Positions 62,771 to 64,000 of a stretch of 64,000 nucleotides of DNA are shown here, in pieces. The notes below the pieces were generated by a model. The model was not told the origin of the DNA, made no database searches, and saw nothing but the letters and a program-made list of their open reading frames with translations. This DNA is from Ostrinia nubilalis (taxonomy: Eukaryota > Arthropoda > Insecta > Lepidoptera > Crambidae): NCBI RefSeq assembly GCF_963855985.1, contig NC_087096.1:4960001-5024000 (forward strand), given 5' to 3'. Made by a program: the position numbers and the translations under genes. Every line of letters starts with the position of its first letter. The first letter of the stretch is position 1.

Positions 62771-63198
62771 TAGTAGTCCAATACTCTATCGTTCCAGGTA
62801 TGTCATTGACAGGAGGGCGCTACTATCTTAATGGGTTATTTATTAGTCCCAACTTTATGCCACTTGACATTTCAGAATCGTTTGACTTTAGACACCTAAG
62901 CGATTTGATATTCGGAGTCTTTTAATGAAATCAAGTTCTAAAATAACTTGAGGTGTTGTACCCGATCAAGCTTTTCATTGCAGGACAGTTTAATAGTTTT
63001 ATTATTAGTTTCTTCTTTAAGTCTTGATTTGTCAGAGTAGGTAAAGGCTCCATGAGTGCAAAATTTAGCTTTATAATAGTTTTTAATTTTTATCTTGAAA
63101 TATTTGACGCCTTGTAATCTCTCGTTAATATAGATCCACACAAATAAAGAATGTTTGACTTCGACTTTAATAATTATGCTCTTACGTAATTATAAATA
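62771..63198. other. Intergenic, no gene seen
   Basis: Nothing recognised. Confidence 0.35.
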
Positions 63199-63660
63199 AA
63201 CTAGCTTTCCGCCCGCCGCTCCGCCCGTGTAGAATTTTTCGGTTTTTATACAGGGTGTTAGGTAAATGGGTATATGAGCCGACACTAGCCCATGTTAACA
63301 TGGGCATATAAATGGTATGGTGAAGTCAGAAATTTGATATCATTATTTTAATTATTTTAATTTTCATACAAAATAAATTTTATAAAATCCGATTTGTATG
63401 AAAATTTAAATAATTAAAATTAAGATATCAATTTTCTGACTTCACCATATCATTTATATGGCCATGTTACCATGGGCTAGTGTCGGCTCATATACCCATT
63501 TACCTAACACCCTGTATAACCTACTATTACACTCAGATATAATGTGGCTTTCTATTGGTGAAATATTTTTTAAAATCGGTTCAGTAGATCCCGAGATTAC
63601 CCCTTACAATTTAACAAATATACAAACACACAAACTTTACCTCTTTATAAATTAGATAAA
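63199..63660 (+). repeat. Dispersed repeat split by a mariner-type MITE
   Basis: Left part CTAGCTTTCCGCCCGCCGCT, right part from 63517 with AAATCGGTTCAGTAGATCCC and ACACACAAACTTTACCTCTT. The interruption is the 63251-63514 element. Confidence 0.6.
63251..63514. mobile_element. Tc1/mariner-type foldback MITE (264 bp)
   Basis: CAGGGTGTTAGGTAAATGGG and its inverse, flanked by TA at 63249-63250 and 63515-63516. The arms pair along almost the whole element. Confidence 0.85.
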
Positions 63661-63710
63661 GATAGGTAATTTGAAACTCTATTTTGCTTTATTCTTTTTT
63701 TTATTTTGAA

Positions 63711-63783
63711 TATTTCACAATCCAAACTAATTTACTGTAAGTAAATGCTATTTATAGTAAATATTAGTTTGGATTGTGAAATA
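63711..63783. repeat. Small foldback (73 bp)
   Basis: TATTTCACAATCCAAACTAA and TTAGTTTGGATTGTGAAATA pair across a 20-bp spacer. Confidence 0.75.
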
Positions 63784-63784
63784 T

Positions 63785-64000
63785 CCTATCCTACTAATAT
63801 TATGAAGGCGAAAGTTTGGATGTCTGGATGTCATGATGTCTGGATGTCTGGATGTTTGTTACTCTTTCACGCAAAAACTACTTAACGGATTTTGTTGAAA
63901 CTTTACAGTATAATTGTTTATAACCCAGATTAACATATAAGCTAACTTATGATGATATGTGACAAATAAATAAGACGTGTCTAAAAAGCGCCATCTACCT
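63785..64000 (-). repeat. Dispersed retroposon-like repeat, cut by window end
   Basis: Reverse of the 60859 family, with several GTCTGGAT(G) units at about 63818-63856 and CTCTTTCACGCAAAAACTAC. Confidence 0.6.

Overview
The window reads as nuclear DNA of a moth or butterfly (Lepidoptera). It is AT-rich and intron-bearing. It is packed with repeat families I recognise from lepidopteran genomes: RTE-type LINE tails ending in TGATGATG, a tRNA-headed SINE, TTAA-flanked piggyBac-like elements, pogo-like and mariner-like elements flanked by TA, a BEL/Pao retrotransposon and short palindromic MITEs. The assignment rests on pattern recognition; no database search was possible.

Only one intact host gene is supported: a GMC-family (glucose-dehydrogenase-like) FAD oxidoreductase on the plus strand, 3708-7970. 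I reconstruct four coding exons (3708-3715, 4560-4690, 6159-6292, 6375-7970) whose splice phases agree and give a 622-residue protein. Intron 2 carries a 955-bp piggyBac-type MITE. An 18-codon island at 444-500 may be the last exon of another gene but is not identified.

Two regions are stacked transposon insertions whose order can be read from target-site duplications. At 10796-16620 a dispersed repeat is split by a foldback element (10921-16597, GAAACA duplication). That holds a TA-flanked terminal-inverted-repeat element (11434-16225), which holds a piggyBac-like element (11546-14025), which holds a pogo-like element (11820-12869) and an envelope-bearing LTR-retroelement fragment. At 29730-35821 a short MITE is split at its TTAA by a second, inverted copy of the same piggyBac family (29817-35786), which holds a decayed BEL/Pao element (29916-34922, CCTAT duplication). 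The BEL element keeps a tRNA-Tyr primer site and a gag-pol reading frame with stops, a frameshift and a large internal deletion. Its 5-prime LTR is replaced by a 66-bp palindrome.

The rest (about 0-3 kb, 8-10.8 kb, 16.6-29.7 kb and 36-64 kb) is intergenic or deep-intronic DNA. It contains scattered MITEs, LINE 3-prime ends, foldback hairpins (notably 38502-38769 and 40680-41468), microsatellites and long stretches where I see nothing coding. Most open frames of 60-100 codons there look like chance. No RNA gene, CRISPR array or operon is present; the only tRNA-like sequences are SINE heads.
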